NCBI GenBank assembly: GCA_030533405.1
Contig: JAUNJF010000001.1
Location: forward strand, 210,042 to 274,041
Reading direction: 5' to 3'
DNA from: Eubacteriales bacterium
Lineage (GTDB): Bacteria > Bacillota > Clostridia > Lachnospirales > Lachnospiraceae
DNA length: 64,000 nucleotides
Under the pieces are notes generated by a model, which saw only the letters and a program-made list of their open reading frames with translations, ran no database searches and had not been told where the DNA came from. The stretch's first letter is position 1. Each line of letters opens with the position of its first letter. The translations under genes were made by a program, and so were the position numbers. Positions 1 to 7,928 of this stretch are shown piece after piece.

Positions 1-1
1 G

Positions 2-151
2 GAATTATTGAACACAGATAAAAAAATTAGCCAAATAGCAGAGGAAGTTGGCTATCATGATATGGACTATTTTACCAATCGTTTTATACTTTGTAGGGGG
101 TGTACCCCAGCAAAATACCGAAGAAGTGGAGGAGTACCGGAAAAAATTTAG
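2..151 (+). CDS. AraC-family regulator, C-terminal fragment (cut by window edge)
   Basis: Frame 2 is open from the first base and ends in TAG at 149-151. The last 49 residues contain ISQIAEEVGYHDMDYFTNRF followed by TPAKYRRS, the second helix-turn-helix and C-terminal signature of AraC/XylS regulators. Its position directly upstream of a sugar ABC importer fits a YesN-type response regulator or AraC activator that controls the importer (inference). The N-terminal part, and so whether a receiver domain is present, lies outside the window. Confidence 0.85.
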   Translation, partial: ELLNTDKKISQIAEEVGYHDMDYFTNRFILCRGCTPAKYRRSGGVPEKI

Positions 152-196
152 GAAGGTTTAAGAATTTGTCGGGATTTTTTTCTTAACTTTATCGGG

Positions 197-225
197 TTGA
201 TTGAAAAACGGTTTGCATATAAAAT
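197..225 (+). promoter_or_regulatory. Putative sigma-A promoter of sugar ABC operon
   Basis: TTGATT at 197-202 and TAAAAT at 220-225 are separated by exactly 17 bases and lie 33 bases before the start codon at 259. The start is preceded by the ribosome binding site ACAGGAGG. Confidence 0.6.
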
Positions 226-258
226 AGCTTTATTATAATAAACACAGGAGGTTTAGTA

Positions 259-1968
259 ATGAGAAAGAAAAAATTAGCAGCTGCATTATTAGCAGCAGGT
301 ATGGTTGTTGCATCTGTTACAGGATGTGGCGGTGGTGACACAGCTACAACAGGTGGTGACGAATCTGCAAAGGGAAGCACAGATGAGAAGAAGGACGATG
401 CTGGTTCTGGAGAGGTTACAGAATTTACAATGTTCATTTCTTCACCAGGTTCAGAGATTAACTCTGACAATGAAATTGCAAACATTATCGCTGAGAAGAC
501 AGGTGTTAAGGTTAAAGAGACATTCTTAACAGGTCAGACAGCAGAGGAAGCAGTTGGTACATACATCGCAAGTGGTGACTACACAGACTACATCAACGGT
601 GGTGATGGAATGGTTAAGCTTTACGAAGCTGGTGCTTTGATTCCTTGGGATGATTATATTGACAAGTATCCTAACATCAAAGAGTTCTTAACTCCAGAAG
701 AGTGGGATATGTTCCGTCAGGATGATGGTAAGATTTACTGGTTGAATCCATTTGATAACAGCTACGGTGAGGATAAGACAACTACTCACGGTGGTGAGGC
801 ATTCTGGATTCAGACAAGAGTTCTTAAGTGGGCTGGATATCCAGAGATCAAGACATTAGATCAGTATTTTGATTTATTAGAGAAGTACAATGAGGCTAAT
901 CCAACAATGGAAGATGGCGCTACAACAAACATTCCTTACACAATTCTTTGTGAGGATTGGAGATACTTCTGTCTTGAGAACGCTCCACAGTTCCTTGATG
1001 GTTATCCAAATGATGGTTCTTGTATGGTAGACAAAGAGACATTAACAGTTATGGACTACAATACATCAGACACAGCTAAGAAATACTTCAACAAGCTTAA
1101 TGAGGAATACAAGAAGGGTATCGTAGACCCAGAGTCATTCACTCAGACATATGATGAGTACATCGCTAAGCTTTCTACAGGTCGTGTATTAGGTATGGTT
1201 GACCAGTGGTGGGATTTCGCATACACAATCAACGATATTCTTAAGACTCAGGGCTTAGATAAGCAGGGTTGTAACTACGTTCCAATGGGACTTGTTATTG
1301 ACGAAGGAATGGAAAACAGATGGTATACAGCTGGTGATACAGTAAACGTTTCATCAGGTATCGGTATCACAGTTAACTGTAAGGATCCAGATAAGGCATT
1401 CAAGTTCATCGATGATTGTCTTTCACAGGAGATTCATGATCTTCGTTTCTGGGGTGTTGAAGGCGTTGACTACTTAGTAGATGATGAAGGATTATTCTAC
1501 AGAACAGAAGATATCAGAATGCAGGTAGCTGATACAGATTACAAGGCTTCTCATATGTGTTCATACTCAAACTTCCCACAGTATGGTGGTACAAGTAGAG
1601 ATGGTAAGAACGCTATGACACCTGCTCAGCAGCCAACAGAGTTCTTTGATTCATTAACAGATGACTTGAAAGAGTGTTTCGAAGCTTATGGATGTCAGAC
1701 ATATATCGACTTCTTGAACTCTGATAGCGAGCGTCCAGGTGAGTGGTTCCCAATGTGGTCATTCTCTAACTCATTCTCAACAGCTACTCCAGGTGGTACA
1801 GCTTGGACAAAGATCGGTGAGATTAAGCATGAGTACTTACCTAAGGTTTGTATGGCAGATGACTTCGAAAGTGCTTGGACAGAGTACATGGGCGTTTATG
1901 ATTCATGTAACCCACAGGATTACCTTGGCGAGTTACAGGAAGAGCTTAACCGTCGTGTTGGTAAATAA
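259..1968 (+). CDS. Extracellular solute-binding lipoprotein of sugar ABC importer
   Basis: The 569-residue product starts with a lipoprotein signal peptide: MRKKK, a hydrophobic stretch and the lipobox SVTGC near residue 23, so it is probably anchored to the outer face of the membrane. A low-complexity Gly/Thr/Ser/Asp/Lys linker follows, then a family 1 solute-binding fold of the LplA/YtcQ type, whose usual size is 500-570 residues. It should capture an oligosaccharide for the two permeases downstream. Codon use is strongly biased to a few codons (ACA, CAG, GGT), as in highly expressed genes. No importer ATPase is encoded nearby. Members of this family commonly use a shared MsmX-type ATPase encoded elsewhere (family knowledge). 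The xylanase at 4164 suggests xylo-oligosaccharides, but that is inference. Confidence 0.92.
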   Translation: MRKKKLAAALLAAGMVVASVTGCGGGDTATTGGDESAKGSTDEKKDDAGSGEVTEFTMFISSPGSEINSDNEIANIIAEKTGVKVKETFLTGQTAEEAVGTYIASGDYTDYINGGDGMVKLYEAGALIPWDDYIDKYPNIKEFLTPEEWDMFRQDDGKIYWLNPFDNSYGEDKTTTHGGEAFWIQTRVLKWAGYPEIKTLDQYFDLLEKYNEANPTMEDGATTNIPYTILCEDWRYFCLENAPQFLDGYPNDGSCMVDKETLTVMDYNTSDTAKKYFNKLNEEYKKGIVDPESFTQTYDEYIAKLSTGRVLGMVDQWWDFAYTINDILKTQGLDKQGCNYVPMGLVIDEGMENRWYTAGDTVNVSSGIGITVNCKDPDKAFKFIDDCLSQEIHDLRFWGVEGVDYLVDDEGLFYRTEDIRMQVADTDYKASHMCSYSNFPQYGGTSRDGKNAMTPAQQPTEFFDSLTDDLKECFEAYGCQTYIDFLNSDSERPGEWFPMWSFSNSFSTATPGGTAWTKIGEIKHEYLPKVCMADDFESAWTEYMGVYDSCNPQDYLGELQEELNRRVGK

Positions 1969-1988
1969 TTAGTTTTTGAAATACAATG

Positions 1989-2020
1989 TCAGTTGTTGAG
2001 GCTAAGGCCTCAACAACTGA
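1989..2020 (+). promoter_or_regulatory. Intercistronic hairpin between binding protein and permeases
   Basis: A 13-bp perfect inverted repeat (TCAGTTGTTGAGG at 1989-2001 and its complement at 2008-2020) with a six-base loop lies between the binding-protein gene and the first permease gene. No T-run follows, so it is more likely an mRNA-stabilising or partial-attenuation hairpin that keeps binding protein in excess over permease, as known for malE-malF type operons. Confidence 0.65.
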
Positions 2021-2038
2021 ATAAAAGGTAGGGTATCT

Positions 2039-2962
2039 ATGACAAGCAAAAAAAATAAAATCACCTTAAAGAATATTAAAAGACAAAAGGTATTAATAAT
2101 ATGGTCATTGATTTCAATAGTCTATGGCTTTATTTTCTATTATCTGCCATTAGGCGGATGGATTACTGCTTTCCAGAACTATAAGCCAAAGGATGGTATT
2201 TTACATTCTCAGTTTATCGGTTTGGATAAGTTTAAGTTCTTATTTATGGATGCAACATTTATAAAGGATATTCGTAATACCTTTGCAATGGGTATTATTA
2301 ACCTTGTTGTGACAACAGTTATGGCGATTGTGTTCGCTATTTTATTGAACGAGGTACAGAATGTGATTTGTAAGAAGTCAGTTCAGACAATTTCTTACCT
2401 TCCTCACTTCTTATCTTGGATTATCGTAACAGGTATTCTTCATGATATGCTTTCTGGTACAGGTGTTGTAAATGATATTTTAGTTAGTCTTCATATCGTT
2501 GATCAGCCTTTGAACTTCTTTGCTTATCCAAAGATGTTCTGGCCAATCGTAGCATTTGCAAATGTTTGGAAAGAGACTGGTTGGAATGCGATTATTTACC
2601 TTGCTACGATTACTTCAATTGATCCATCTCTTTACGAGGCTGCTTCAATTGACGGTGCTGGTAGATGGGCAAAGATTAAACATATTACATTACCTGGAAT
2701 TAAGCCTACCATCATGATTTTATTATTGATGAATGTTGGTAACGTATTAAATGCAGGTTTCGAAGTACAGTACTTATTAGGAAACGGTCTTGTAAAATCT
2801 GTTTCTGAGACGATCGATATCTACGTATTGAAATGGGGTATTAGTCAGAATGACTTTGCTCTTGGTACTGCTGCAGGTATCTTTAGAAGTGTGGTTGCTA
2901 TCTTATTAATTGTTAGTGCTAACTACGCAGCTAAGCGTGCCGGCGAAGAAAGACTATTTTAA
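2039..2962 (+). CDS. Sugar ABC transporter permease, LplB-like
   Basis: The 307-residue membrane protein has about six hydrophobic segments, beginning near residue 18. The cytoplasmic EAA loop that contacts the ATPase is visible as EAASIDGAGRWAKIKHITLP around residues 200-220. It matches the LplB/UgpA-type permeases that pair with large LplA-like binding proteins. The ATG at 2039 follows a modest ribosome binding site (AAAGGTAGGG). It is co-transcribed with the binding protein upstream and the second permease 15 bases downstream. Confidence 0.92.
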   Translation: MTSKKNKITLKNIKRQKVLIIWSLISIVYGFIFYYLPLGGWITAFQNYKPKDGILHSQFIGLDKFKFLFMDATFIKDIRNTFAMGIINLVVTTVMAIVFAILLNEVQNVICKKSVQTISYLPHFLSWIIVTGILHDMLSGTGVVNDILVSLHIVDQPLNFFAYPKMFWPIVAFANVWKETGWNAIIYLATITSIDPSLYEAASIDGAGRWAKIKHITLPGIKPTIMILLLMNVGNVLNAGFEVQYLLGNGLVKSVSETIDIYVLKWGISQNDFALGTAAGIFRSVVAILLIVSANYAAKRAGEERLF

Positions 2963-2977
2963 TGGAGGGTAGCGCAT

Positions 2978-3859
2978 ATGAAAAAAAGATCGTTTGCGGA
3001 TAGAGCGTTTGTAGTATGCAACACCATCTTTATGATATTGTTCGTTGTTATTACGTTATATCCAGTATTAAATACAGTAGCAATCTCGTTCAATGAAGGA
3101 GCAGATGCTGTTCGTGGTGGAATTCGTTTGATTCCTCGTGTGTTTACATGGAAAAACTATGCAACTGTTTTGCATAAACAGAACTTGATTACTGGTGCGA
3201 TTGTATCAGTTTCAAGAACTGTTATTGGTACATTGCTTGCATTAGCAGCAAATGCTATTTTAGCTTATATTATTAGTAGAAGAGATTTCATCTTTAAATC
3301 ACAGGTATCTCTTTTCTGGATTATTACAATGTATGTAAATGGTGGTTTGATTCCAACATTTATGTTATATAAAGCACTTGGTTTCACCAACAGCTTTATG
3401 GTATACATTATTCCAGGTATGGTAAGTGCGTTTAACATCCTTGTGCTTCGTACATATATGTTAGGACTTCCAGAGGCTTTGGAGGAGTCAGCACAGATCG
3501 ATGGTGCAGGCTATACAATTATCTTCTTGAAGATTATTGCTCCTTTGTGTAAGCCGGTATTTGCTACAGTAGCGTTGTTCGTAGCTGTAGGTCAGTGGAA
3601 CTCTTGGTTCGATGCAATGTTATACAACAAGTTAGCTACACAGTACACAACATTACAGTACGAGTTAATGAAGTTGTTAACATCCGTAATGCAGCAGTCA
3701 GGTAGTATTGAAAGTGGTAAGAACAGCCAGGGTGCTGTAACACCAATTACAATTCGTGCAGCTGCTACAGTAGTTACATCATTGCCAATCGTATGTTTGT
3801 ATCCTTTCTTACAGAGATACTTCGTTACTGGTTTGACAATCGGTGGTGTAAAAGAATAA
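2978..3859 (+). CDS. Sugar ABC transporter permease, YtcP-like
   Basis: This 293-residue permease is the second half of the importer channel. It has about six membrane segments and an EAA loop, EESAQIDGAGYTIIFLKIIA, around residues 170-190. The ribosome binding site TGGAGGG lies 8-9 bases upstream of ATG 2978. It belongs to the UgpE/YtcP (CarB-like) permease group, which always appears with an LplB-type partner. It is the last gene of the importer operon and is followed by a GC-rich hairpin. Confidence 0.92.
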   Translation: MKKRSFADRAFVVCNTIFMILFVVITLYPVLNTVAISFNEGADAVRGGIRLIPRVFTWKNYATVLHKQNLITGAIVSVSRTVIGTLLALAANAILAYIISRRDFIFKSQVSLFWIITMYVNGGLIPTFMLYKALGFTNSFMVYIIPGMVSAFNILVLRTYMLGLPEALEESAQIDGAGYTIIFLKIIAPLCKPVFATVALFVAVGQWNSWFDAMLYNKLATQYTTLQYELMKLLTSVMQQSGSIESGKNSQGAVTPITIRAAATVVTSLPIVCLYPFLQRYFVTGLTIGGVKE

Positions 3860-3889
3860 TCAGTACAATATAATAGTTGTATATTTTAT

Positions 3890-3914
3890 AATAGGCGGGT
3901 TTATCCCGCCTATT
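3890..3914 (+). terminator. GC-rich hairpin after sugar permease operon
   Basis: A 10-bp perfect inverted repeat (AATAGGCGGG, loop TTTAT, CCCGCCTATT) begins 30 bases after the permease stop. No T-run follows it, so it may be a weak or factor-assisted terminator or a 3' mRNA-protecting hairpin. Confidence 0.55.
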
Positions 3915-3926
3915 GTGGTATCTAGG

Positions 3927-4127
3927 GGATGCAAAACTCAATTTTAGGTGGTTGTGGATTGTAAAATATGTACAAATCCACTTCGCCACGTTTGCACTCA
4001 GTTATGAATGTAACGGATACTAAGGTTGCAAAGTACGCAACCTAAGTACCGACATTCATAAATGGACGAATTAGGATTGTTGTACGTATTTTACAATCCA
4101 ATCTACATAATCGAGAGTTTTGCAATC
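3927..4127 (+). repeat. Long inverted-repeat intergenic element, copy A
   Basis: This ~200-base gene-free stretch folds into nested stems. The outermost arm is GCAAAACTC at 3931-3939 pairing with 4115-4123. Next is a 20-bp arm at 3956-3975 pairing with 4080-4099 with a single G-U pair. The central hairpin is TATGAATGT (4003-4011) with ACATTCATA (4052-4060), topped by AGGTTGC/GCAACCT around the loop AAAGTAC (4030-4036). Copy C at the window end shares the sequence GTTTGCACT, the loop and the CTAAGTACC segment, and copy B shares the outer arm type. It ends about 37 bases before the xylanase start, so it probably lies in that gene's 5' untranslated region. Either a MITE-like repeat or a structured RNA would fit. 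Confidence 0.8.
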
Positions 4128-4163
4128 GCCTGTGTGAAAGCATAAGTAAGGAGGAGAAAGTGT

Positions 4164-5384
4164 ATGGGAAATTATGAACATCGTAAGGCGGCTAGAAAAA
4201 TCGTTGTTGTGAACGCAAATGGGAAAAAGGTAAGTAATCAAAAGGTAGCATTTAAGCAGACAAACCATAGTTTTTTGTTTGGATGTAATGCATTTAATGT
4301 GTTAGGATATCTAAAGGTGCCGGATGAAGAAATTAAGGCAAAGCTAAAAGAAAGTGTTGATTTGTGGCTTGATTTGTATAATTTTGGTACATTGCCATTC
4401 TATTGGGGTGGATATGAGAAAGAGGAAGGTTCGCCAGATCAGGAGAGCTTGATGGAGGCTGCAAAGCTTTTAAAGTCGCATAATGTAAAGATTAAAGGAC
4501 ATCCATTGTGTTGGCATACGGGATGTGCAGACTGGCTTATGAAATATGATAATGCAACCATTTTGGATAAGCAGTTAAAACGAATTGATCGTGATGTTAC
4601 AGCGTTCAAGGGTATCATTGACATGTGGGATGTTATTAATGAAGTTGTCATTATGCCTGTGTTTGATAAATATGACAATGCGATTACCAGGATTTGTAAG
4701 GAAATGGGTCAGGTTCCGCTTGTAAAAGCTGTATTTGATGAGGCAAAGAGCATGAATCCAAATGCAACTTTGCTATTAAATGATTTTAATGTATCACCTG
4801 CTTATGAGAGATTGATTGAGGAATGTTTGGACGCAGGTGTTCCAATTACTACGATTGGAATTCAGTCGCATCAGCATCAGGGCTATTGGGGTGCGGAAAA
4901 GGTTCGTGACGTCTTAGAGCGGTTTTCGAGATTTGGATTGCCAATTCATTTTACAGAAAACACCTTGATTTCAGGTCATATTATGCCTGCACATATTGAA
5001 GATTTGAATGATTATCAGATACCAGAATGGCCGTCTACTCCTGAAGGAGAAGACAGACAGTGCAAAGAAATGGAAGAGATGTACCGTCTTTTATTTGAGC
5101 ATCCTTCCGTGGAGGCAATTACAAACTGGGATTTGGTAGATGGAGAATGGCTTGGAGCCCCATCTGGTATTGTTCGAAGAGATAATACACCAAAACCAGC
5201 ATATCATATGTTGAAAAAGTTAATCAAAGAAGAATGGTGGACAACAGGAGAGCAAGTTACAGATGAAAATGGTGTGATTGAAATTTCAGGCTTTAAGGGA
5301 GATTATGAACTTCAGGTAGACGGTAAAAAGGCATCGTTTATCTTGGAGGATGGAGATGACGTTGTAACCATTCAGTTGGCATAA
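4164..5384 (+). CDS. Endo-1,4-beta-xylanase, GH10 (intracellular type)
   Basis: This 406-residue protein should hydrolyse beta-1,4-xylosidic bonds. The GH10 acid/base glutamate lies in WDVINE (E160) and the nucleophile in HFTENT (E265). CWHTGCADW near residues 113-121 matches the conserved substrate-binding HTLVWHS-type region. There is no signal peptide: the sequence starts MGNYEHRKAARK. It therefore probably acts in the cytoplasm on imported xylo-oligosaccharides. A short beta-rich tail (about residues 365-406) follows the barrel. The ribosome binding site AAGGAGGAG lies 8-9 bases upstream of ATG 4164. The link to the importer just upstream supports xylan use, although element A separates them. 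Confidence 0.93.
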   Translation: MGNYEHRKAARKIVVVNANGKKVSNQKVAFKQTNHSFLFGCNAFNVLGYLKVPDEEIKAKLKESVDLWLDLYNFGTLPFYWGGYEKEEGSPDQESLMEAAKLLKSHNVKIKGHPLCWHTGCADWLMKYDNATILDKQLKRIDRDVTAFKGIIDMWDVINEVVIMPVFDKYDNAITRICKEMGQVPLVKAVFDEAKSMNPNATLLLNDFNVSPAYERLIEECLDAGVPITTIGIQSHQHQGYWGAEKVRDVLERFSRFGLPIHFTENTLISGHIMPAHIEDLNDYQIPEWPSTPEGEDRQCKEMEEMYRLLFEHPSVEAITNWDLVDGEWLGAPSGIVRRDNTPKPAYHMLKKLIKEEWWTTGEQVTDENGVIEISGFKGDYELQVDGKKASFILEDGDDVVTIQLA

Positions 5385-5420
5385 AGAGACAGAATAAAAA
5401 GAACAGAACATAAAAAAATA

Positions 5421-5475
5421 AAAAAAGAAGCGATTTGTTTGGGGAGATCCGAACAAATCGCTTTTTGGTTTTTAT
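5421..5475. terminator. Bidirectional intrinsic terminator
   Basis: A 12-bp inverted repeat (AAGCGATTTGTT at 5428-5439, AACAAATCGCTT at 5452-5463) is flanked by an A-run on the left and by TTTTTGGTTTTT on the right. It therefore serves the convergent xylanase (plus) and mecA (minus) genes. Confidence 0.85.
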
Positions 5476-5513
5476 GAAAATGTGTTACAAAGTTTAGTGC
5501 GTAGCTACACAAG

Positions 5514-6350
5514 CTAAATACTTGCTAACGTTTGGATGGCATCATTTTTGATGATCAATTTGAAATGTTCACCGAAGTAATATGGCATTGCGTATGTTGC
5601 TTTCACTTTGGTTCCATATTCGCTTAATAGGTTGCATGCTTTCTGATAACTTTCTAAATCTGAAGATGCATGGTTCACAATCAAATAATACAAATTATCT
5701 TTTGGATTCTTGTAAAGTGTATTCTCCTCATGATAAATTGGAGCAACCATAACAGCAGCTTTACTGATATCATTAATGTTTTGGAATGAAAAGATGCGAT
5801 AGCTAATTTGATTGCTTTCTTTTTTCTTGCTTTTTGCTTTTTCTGCTTTTTTCTTGGCACTGTTTTCTCTAAGCGCAGCAGACAATGGAATAAAGGCTGG
5901 ATTGTTACCAGATTCAGTCTGTTTCTTCACTTGTTCTATGTTTTCTACGATATCAGAAATTGTCTCGATCAAAGAACTTGTGTTTTCAAAAATGTTGAGA
6001 CTGTCGTCTGCGTTATCTGCGTCAGATTCGTTGTCTGGATCTTCGTCGGGAGCAATATCCGTATATTTTGAAAATCGGGAAAATCTAGTATCTAATTCCT
6101 CAGGATCTTCTACTTTCGTAATAATTAAAATTAAGCACTCTGGTGAAACGGGAATGGCTTCAATCATAAGAGGAATATCGTTTACCTCGAATCCTAACTC
6201 TTCTGCAGCCTGTTCCATCATATCACGAAACAATTCTTTGGCTTTATCAGTTCCGTAAGCTAATTCATTCAGTAAAAGCTCACGATCGGCTAAATCTGCT
6301 TTGTTGAGTGTACAGCGAATCTGATTCTCGCTTAGTCGTTCTAACTTCAT
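5514..6350 (-). CDS. mecA: Adaptor protein MecA
   Basis: The 278-residue product begins MKLERLSENQIRCTLNKADL, the typical MecA N-terminus, and continues with ELLLNELAYGTDKAKELFRDMM. MecA recruits substrates to the ClpC protease and is known as a negative regulator of competence. An acidic, low-complexity linker (DEDPDNESDADNADD) near residues 100-115 and a Lys-rich stretch near 165-180 separate the N-terminal substrate-binding part from the C-terminal ClpC-binding domain (about 185-278). The length is somewhat above the roughly 220-250 residues usual for the family because of these linkers. It is monocistronic, with a shared terminator to its 3' side. Confidence 0.9.
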   Translation of the reverse strand: MKLERLSENQIRCTLNKADLADRELLLNELAYGTDKAKELFRDMMEQAAEELGFEVNDIPLMIEAIPVSPECLILIITKVEDPEELDTRFSRFSKYTDIAPDEDPDNESDADNADDSLNIFENTSSLIETISDIVENIEQVKKQTESGNNPAFIPLSAALRENSAKKKAEKAKSKKKESNQISYRIFSFQNINDISKAAVMVAPIYHEENTLYKNPKDNLYYLIVNHASSDLESYQKACNLLSEYGTKVKATYAMPYYFGEHFKLIIKNDAIQTLASI

Positions 6351-6929
6351 AGAATCATCTCCTTCTATATATGAATCATAATTGTAGTTTACATTTGAAA
6401 AGAAATAATATCATATTTTAGGTATAAATGCAATGAAAATAGGGCATTTTCATAAAATATACATCTTTACCATAAAATATTCAAAAACAGAATAAAAAAT
6501 TCAAAGATTAATCATAGTATTTTCAGAATTGTACATAATTCATTCATTGAATTCGGTGGTTTTATTTAGTATATTTTATGTAGAGTTTCTTAATAGAGTT
6601 CGCAAAGCGAAAATCCGGATGCTTTATTAATTGACACTTTTTACGTGTCTGATGAAATTCAAAAATTGAATTTATCGCAAGACATAAGTGTGTATACATC
6701 ACATGAGACACCTTTGTTTTGGTCGAGATACCACATGAAATAAAACGAGTATAACGAGTTTTATGAGTGGGGTTTGAATAGTTATAAGAAATGTATAATT
6801 AGAAGGGAAGTGATTGATGAAAGATAAAAATAACGCGAGTGTAACGGTATGAAAATCATCGCGTATTCGAAAAATTTAGAGATAACGAATAAGAAAATGA
6901 TTATGAAATGAGACATTATGAATGTAAGT
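6351..6929. other. Long gene-poor region with possible small plus-strand transcript
   Basis: About 600 bases separate two minus-strand genes, and no ORF of convincing length is present. The left part must hold the mecA promoter. Toward the right there are small hairpins (TTCGCAAAGCGAA near 6600; AATTC/GAATT near 6655-6675) and a TATAAT at 6794-6799 with only a weak -35. A 12-codon ORF starts with ATG at 6817 behind GAAGGGAAG, and an intrinsic terminator pointing along the plus strand lies at 6930. Together they hint at a short RNA of about 150 bases or a leader-peptide-like remnant; no function can be assigned. Confidence 0.4.
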
Positions 6930-6957
6930 AGGGGCGTAAAATACGCCCCTTTTCTTA
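6930..6957 (+). terminator. Intrinsic terminator oriented to plus strand
   Basis: AGGGGCGTA (6930-6938), loop AAA, TACGCCCCT (6942-6950), then TTTTCTT. On the minus strand no T-run follows the hairpin, although it also lies just beyond the stop codon of the minus-strand amidase gene and could help end that transcript. Confidence 0.65.
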
Positions 6958-7722
6958 AGATTTTAAGTGGTTGCAAATACCATCTGCGATGGCTTTGGCA
7001 ATTTCCATTTGGTAAGTGGAATCTGTTAATTTGGAGGTTTCTTCTGGGTTGGATAAAAAGCCACATTCCACGATGACTGCAGGTATGGAGGATTTTTTTA
7101 AAATAAAATAACTGGAAGATGCTTTTTGGGTTCGTTTGTTACTTGTGTCAAAGGATAAGAGTGCATCCTGAATGGATTTTGCGAAGGATTCTCCTTCTTC
7201 GCTGTTTGTATAGTAAAAGGTTTGGGCGCCGTGAGAGGAGGCTTCAGAGTAGCTGTTTTGGTGAATACTGACAAGGTAATTTGCATTTTTTTCTTTTGTA
7301 AACTGGATTCGATTATTTAAGTCAGAAGTTTTTTTGTTGCTGACATTTGGATTAGACAAGCTGGTGTCTGTTTCGCGAGTGAGATAGACGGTATAATTTT
7401 CGGCAATTAAATAGTCCTTTAGATATTTTGCAATCTGTAAGTTGATGTCTTTTTCTTTGATGCCATCGATGCTCACTTTGCCAGGGTCATTGCCACCGTG
7501 ACCAACGTCAATTACAATCACGGTGTTTTTTTTGAGGGTATTCACAGCAATGGTTCCGTAGTGATTATATACAAGCAATGAGAGAATTAGAAATGAGAAA
7601 ATACATATTGTAAGGAATATGTTGGGTTTTAAGGATGTATTTAATTTCAAAGATGTTTTGGGCTTTAAGGAGGCGTTTGATTTGAAACGAACATTGGGTT
7701 TCATAGATGAATTTGACTTCAT
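6955..7722 (-). CDS. N-acetylmuramoyl-L-alanine amidase, CwlD-like
   Basis: The product is 255 residues from ATG 7722. This start is preferred over TTG 7743 because AAGGT lies about 9 bases before it. It holds one membrane segment (about residues 37-55) and then an Amidase_3 domain that cleaves the amide bond between MurNAc and L-Ala. Zinc-ligand motifs are visible: VIDVGHGGNDPG (His), KEKDIN (Glu), SIHQN (His) and the catalytic VECGFLSN (Glu). CwlD-type enzymes act outside the membrane, often in spore cortex maturation; whether this one does is unknown. The N-terminus before the membrane segment is an imperfect hexapeptide repeat of the type SLKPN-x, an odd basic tail. Confidence 0.88.
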   Translation of the reverse strand: MKSNSSMKPNVRFKSNASLKPKTSLKLNTSLKPNIFLTICIFSFLILSLLVYNHYGTIAVNTLKKNTVIVIDVGHGGNDPGKVSIDGIKEKDINLQIAKYLKDYLIAENYTVYLTRETDTSLSNPNVSNKKTSDLNNRIQFTKEKNANYLVSIHQNSYSEASSHGAQTFYYTNSEEGESFAKSIQDALLSFDTSNKRTQKASSSYFILKKSSIPAVIVECGFLSNPEETSKLTDSTYQMEIAKAIADGICNHLKS

Positions 7723-7804
7723 GAAAATGTTACCTTGATTCAAAAACTTATCTTATGGTATGAGAAAAAAATGAAGATTATGAATGAATAAAAATGGAAA
7801 TTTA

Positions 7805-7833
7805 TTGCACAATTTAAGTTGTCTTGTTATCAT
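7805..7833 (+). promoter_or_regulatory. Putative promoter of C1 protease gene
   Basis: TTGCAC at 7805-7810 and TATCAT at 7828-7833 are spaced by 17 bases and lie about 95 bases before the chosen start codon. Confidence 0.55.
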
Positions 7834-7928
7834 AGTGGGTAAAAGATGAAACAATGTACATAATTATTGGCAGGATTCATTTCACGAATTGTGCCGTTAC
7901 ATTATTATTGCACGAGAGGAATAGGAAT

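Noticed and set aside
3927-4127. Riboswitch upstream of the xylanase
   Set aside because: No known riboswitch consensus was recognised, and related elements occur in front of an unrelated MATE gene and at the window end, so a gene-specific metabolite switch is unlikely.
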